The position numbers were made by a program, and so were the translations under genes. DNA of 64,000 bases. Origin: Streptococcus parasanguinis. GTDB lineage: Bacteria; Bacillota; Bacilli; Lactobacillales; Streptococcaceae. Positions 62,956 to 64,000 of the stretch are shown here, in pieces (positions within the stretch are counted from its first letter, which is position 1; every line of letters begins with the position of its first letter). The notes under the pieces were generated by a model that was not told where the DNA came from, searched no databases, and saw only the letters and a list, made by a program, of their open reading frames with translations. The stretch covers positions 1 through 64,000 of the forward strand of contig NZ_JALDUR010000001.1 of the NCBI RefSeq assembly GCF_023109675.1. Reading direction: 5' to 3'.

Positions 62956-64000
62956 ATGAATAGAATAAAAGAATTATTTGAAAACCTGATCACTTTTTTT
63001 AGAAAGGATCATCCGCCTAAAGCAGTGGCAGAAGAAGTGCCCGACACGGAATTGCCGGAAGAGACAGTAGAGCCGACCTATAGCCGCTCAGGCAAGCATA
63101 GAAGCAAGCCTCTCTCTCAGCACCCCTTCCGTCGTTTTTGGCGCCGATTCCATTTGACCAAGATTCTCCTGATCATTGGACTAGGCTTTAGTCTCTTGAC
63201 AGGGGGCTATCTCTTCTATCTCGCAAAGACGACCAACGTCAAGGATTTGCAGAATGCGCTGAAGGCCACCACCATTATCTATGATAAGAATGGGGACCAG
63301 GCTGGAAGTTTGACCGGACAAAAAGGAACCTACGTCGAACTCGATGCCATTAGTGAGAATCTGCAAAATGCCGTGGTCGCAACAGAGGACCGGAGCTTTT
63401 ACAAGAATAGTGGGATCAACTATGGTCGATTCTTCTTAGCCATTTTGACTTTGGGTCGCTCAGGTGGTGGATCGACCATCACCCAGCAGCTAGCTAAAAA
63501 TGCTTATCTGTCCCAGGATCAGACGGTGGAGCGCAAGGCCAAGGAATTCTTCCTGGCACTTGAAATCAATAAGAAATACAGTAAAAAAGAGATCCTCACC
63601 ATGTACCTCAACAATGCCTATTTTGGAAATGGGGTTTGGGGAATTGAGGATGCTTCCAAGAAGTATTTTGGGGTTTCAGCCAGTCAATTAAGCCTAGATC
63701 AGTCAGCGGTTCTCGCAGGCATGCTCAAGGGACCGGAGATCTATAATCCGCTCTATTCAGTAGAGAATGCGACCAACCGCCGCAATACGGTCCTTCAAAA
63801 TATGGTAGCCGCCGGCTATATTGACCAGGCAACAGCCGATCAATCTGCTGCTGTTGATATCCATGGCCAGCTAGTCGATGCCTATGAAGGCAAGTCAGAG
63901 GACTACCGCTACCCATCCTATTTTGATGCGGTCATCAATGAAGCGGTCAACGAATACGGTCTCACCGAAGAAGATATTGTCAAAAATGGCTACCGGATCT
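62956..64000 (+). CDS. pbp2a: Class A penicillin-binding protein PBP2a (5' part, runs off the window)
   Basis: 348 residues visible, no stop before the window end. Cytoplasmic basic/acidic tail, one membrane helix at about 70-89 (LLIIGLGFSLLTGGYLFYL), then the GT51 transglycosylase domain: catalytic Glu144 in ATEDRSFYKN, GGSTITQQLAKN (171-182), ILTMYLNNAYFGNG and MLKGPEIYNP. The sequence follows pneumococcal PBP2a closely, including the tail FWRRFHLTKI. The transpeptidase domain lies beyond the window. It polymerises and crosslinks peptidoglycan. Confidence 0.93.
   Translation, partial: MNRIKELFENLITFFRKDHPPKAVAEEVPDTELPEETVEPTYSRSGKHRSKPLSQHPFRRFWRRFHLTKILLIIGLGFSLLTGGYLFYLAKTTNVKDLQNALKATTIIYDKNGDQAGSLTGQKGTYVELDAISENLQNAVVATEDRSFYKNSGINYGRFFLAILTLGRSGGGSTITQQLAKNAYLSQDQTVERKAKEFFLALEINKKYSKKEILTMYLNNAYFGNGVWGIEDASKKYFGVSASQLSLDQSAVLAGMLKGPEIYNPLYSVENATNRRNTVLQNMVAAGYIDQATADQSAAVDIHGQLVDAYEGKSEDYRYPSYFDAVINEAVNEYGLTEEDIVKNGYRI

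Overview
The window comes from a low-GC Firmicute and almost certainly from an oral mitis/sanguinis-group Streptococcus. Supporting evidence: a pneumococcal-type mal locus (malXCDAR with divergent malQ-glgP), an antigen I/II adhesin with a YSIRK-type signal, a ComX cin-box (TACGAATA) in front of cinA-recA, an spx/ireB/ruvX/folC/cls/nrdD-nrdG backbone in pneumococcal order, and a receptor/capsular polysaccharide cluster immediately after nrdG. The species cannot be fixed from sequence reading alone.

Layout. 0.1-12 kb: maltodextrin regulon. On the minus strand malX-malC-malD-malA-malR and a type I pullulanase; on the plus strand malQ and glgP. MalR/LacI-type operators overlap both promoters in the 7651-8097 intergenic region, and malQ has a foldable leader. 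12.4-15.3 kb: a wall-anchored antigen I/II-like adhesin without the usual C-domains. 15.7-31.4 kb: housekeeping and repair genes (nrdI, argS, argR, mutS, mutL, ruvA, tag, cinA, recA, spx), interrupted by a LytTR/DUF3021 pair and an S66 peptidase. 31.5-42.7 kb: a DUF1307 lipoprotein, ireB-ruvX-DUF1292, folC, a lipoprotein, cardiolipin synthase, a large membrane protein, and the anaerobic ribonucleotide reductase group nrdD-(46 aa)-GNAT-nrdG.

42.9-58.7 kb: a Wzx/Wzy-dependent polysaccharide operon. It has regulatory/export genes wzg-wzh-wzd-wze, an initiating transferase, a WchF-like rhamnosyltransferase, variable glycosyltransferases, wzy, wzx, glf, a Stealth-family sugar-phosphate transferase broken by one in-frame TAA, and a probable galactofuranosyltransferase. 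The centre (about 50.3-54.2 kb) is visibly more AT-rich than its flanks, as expected for an exchanged serotype cassette. 58.9-64 kb: a secreted protein with six Bsp-like repeats and a CHAP amidase domain, an RluA-family pseudouridine synthase, and the 5' part of pbp2a.

Besides genes, the window holds structured intergenic DNA: two copies of a ~180-bp element with (in one copy) perfect 16-bp terminal inverted repeats; two oppositely oriented ~190-bp multi-hairpin elements whose stems show compensatory differences; and, between the DUF1292 gene and folC, five different hairpins at a 49-51-nt period, which share motifs with the second family. These, the malQ leader and the interrupted Stealth gene are the most interesting observations. 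No rRNA, tRNA, CRISPR array, insertion sequence or prophage was recognised.
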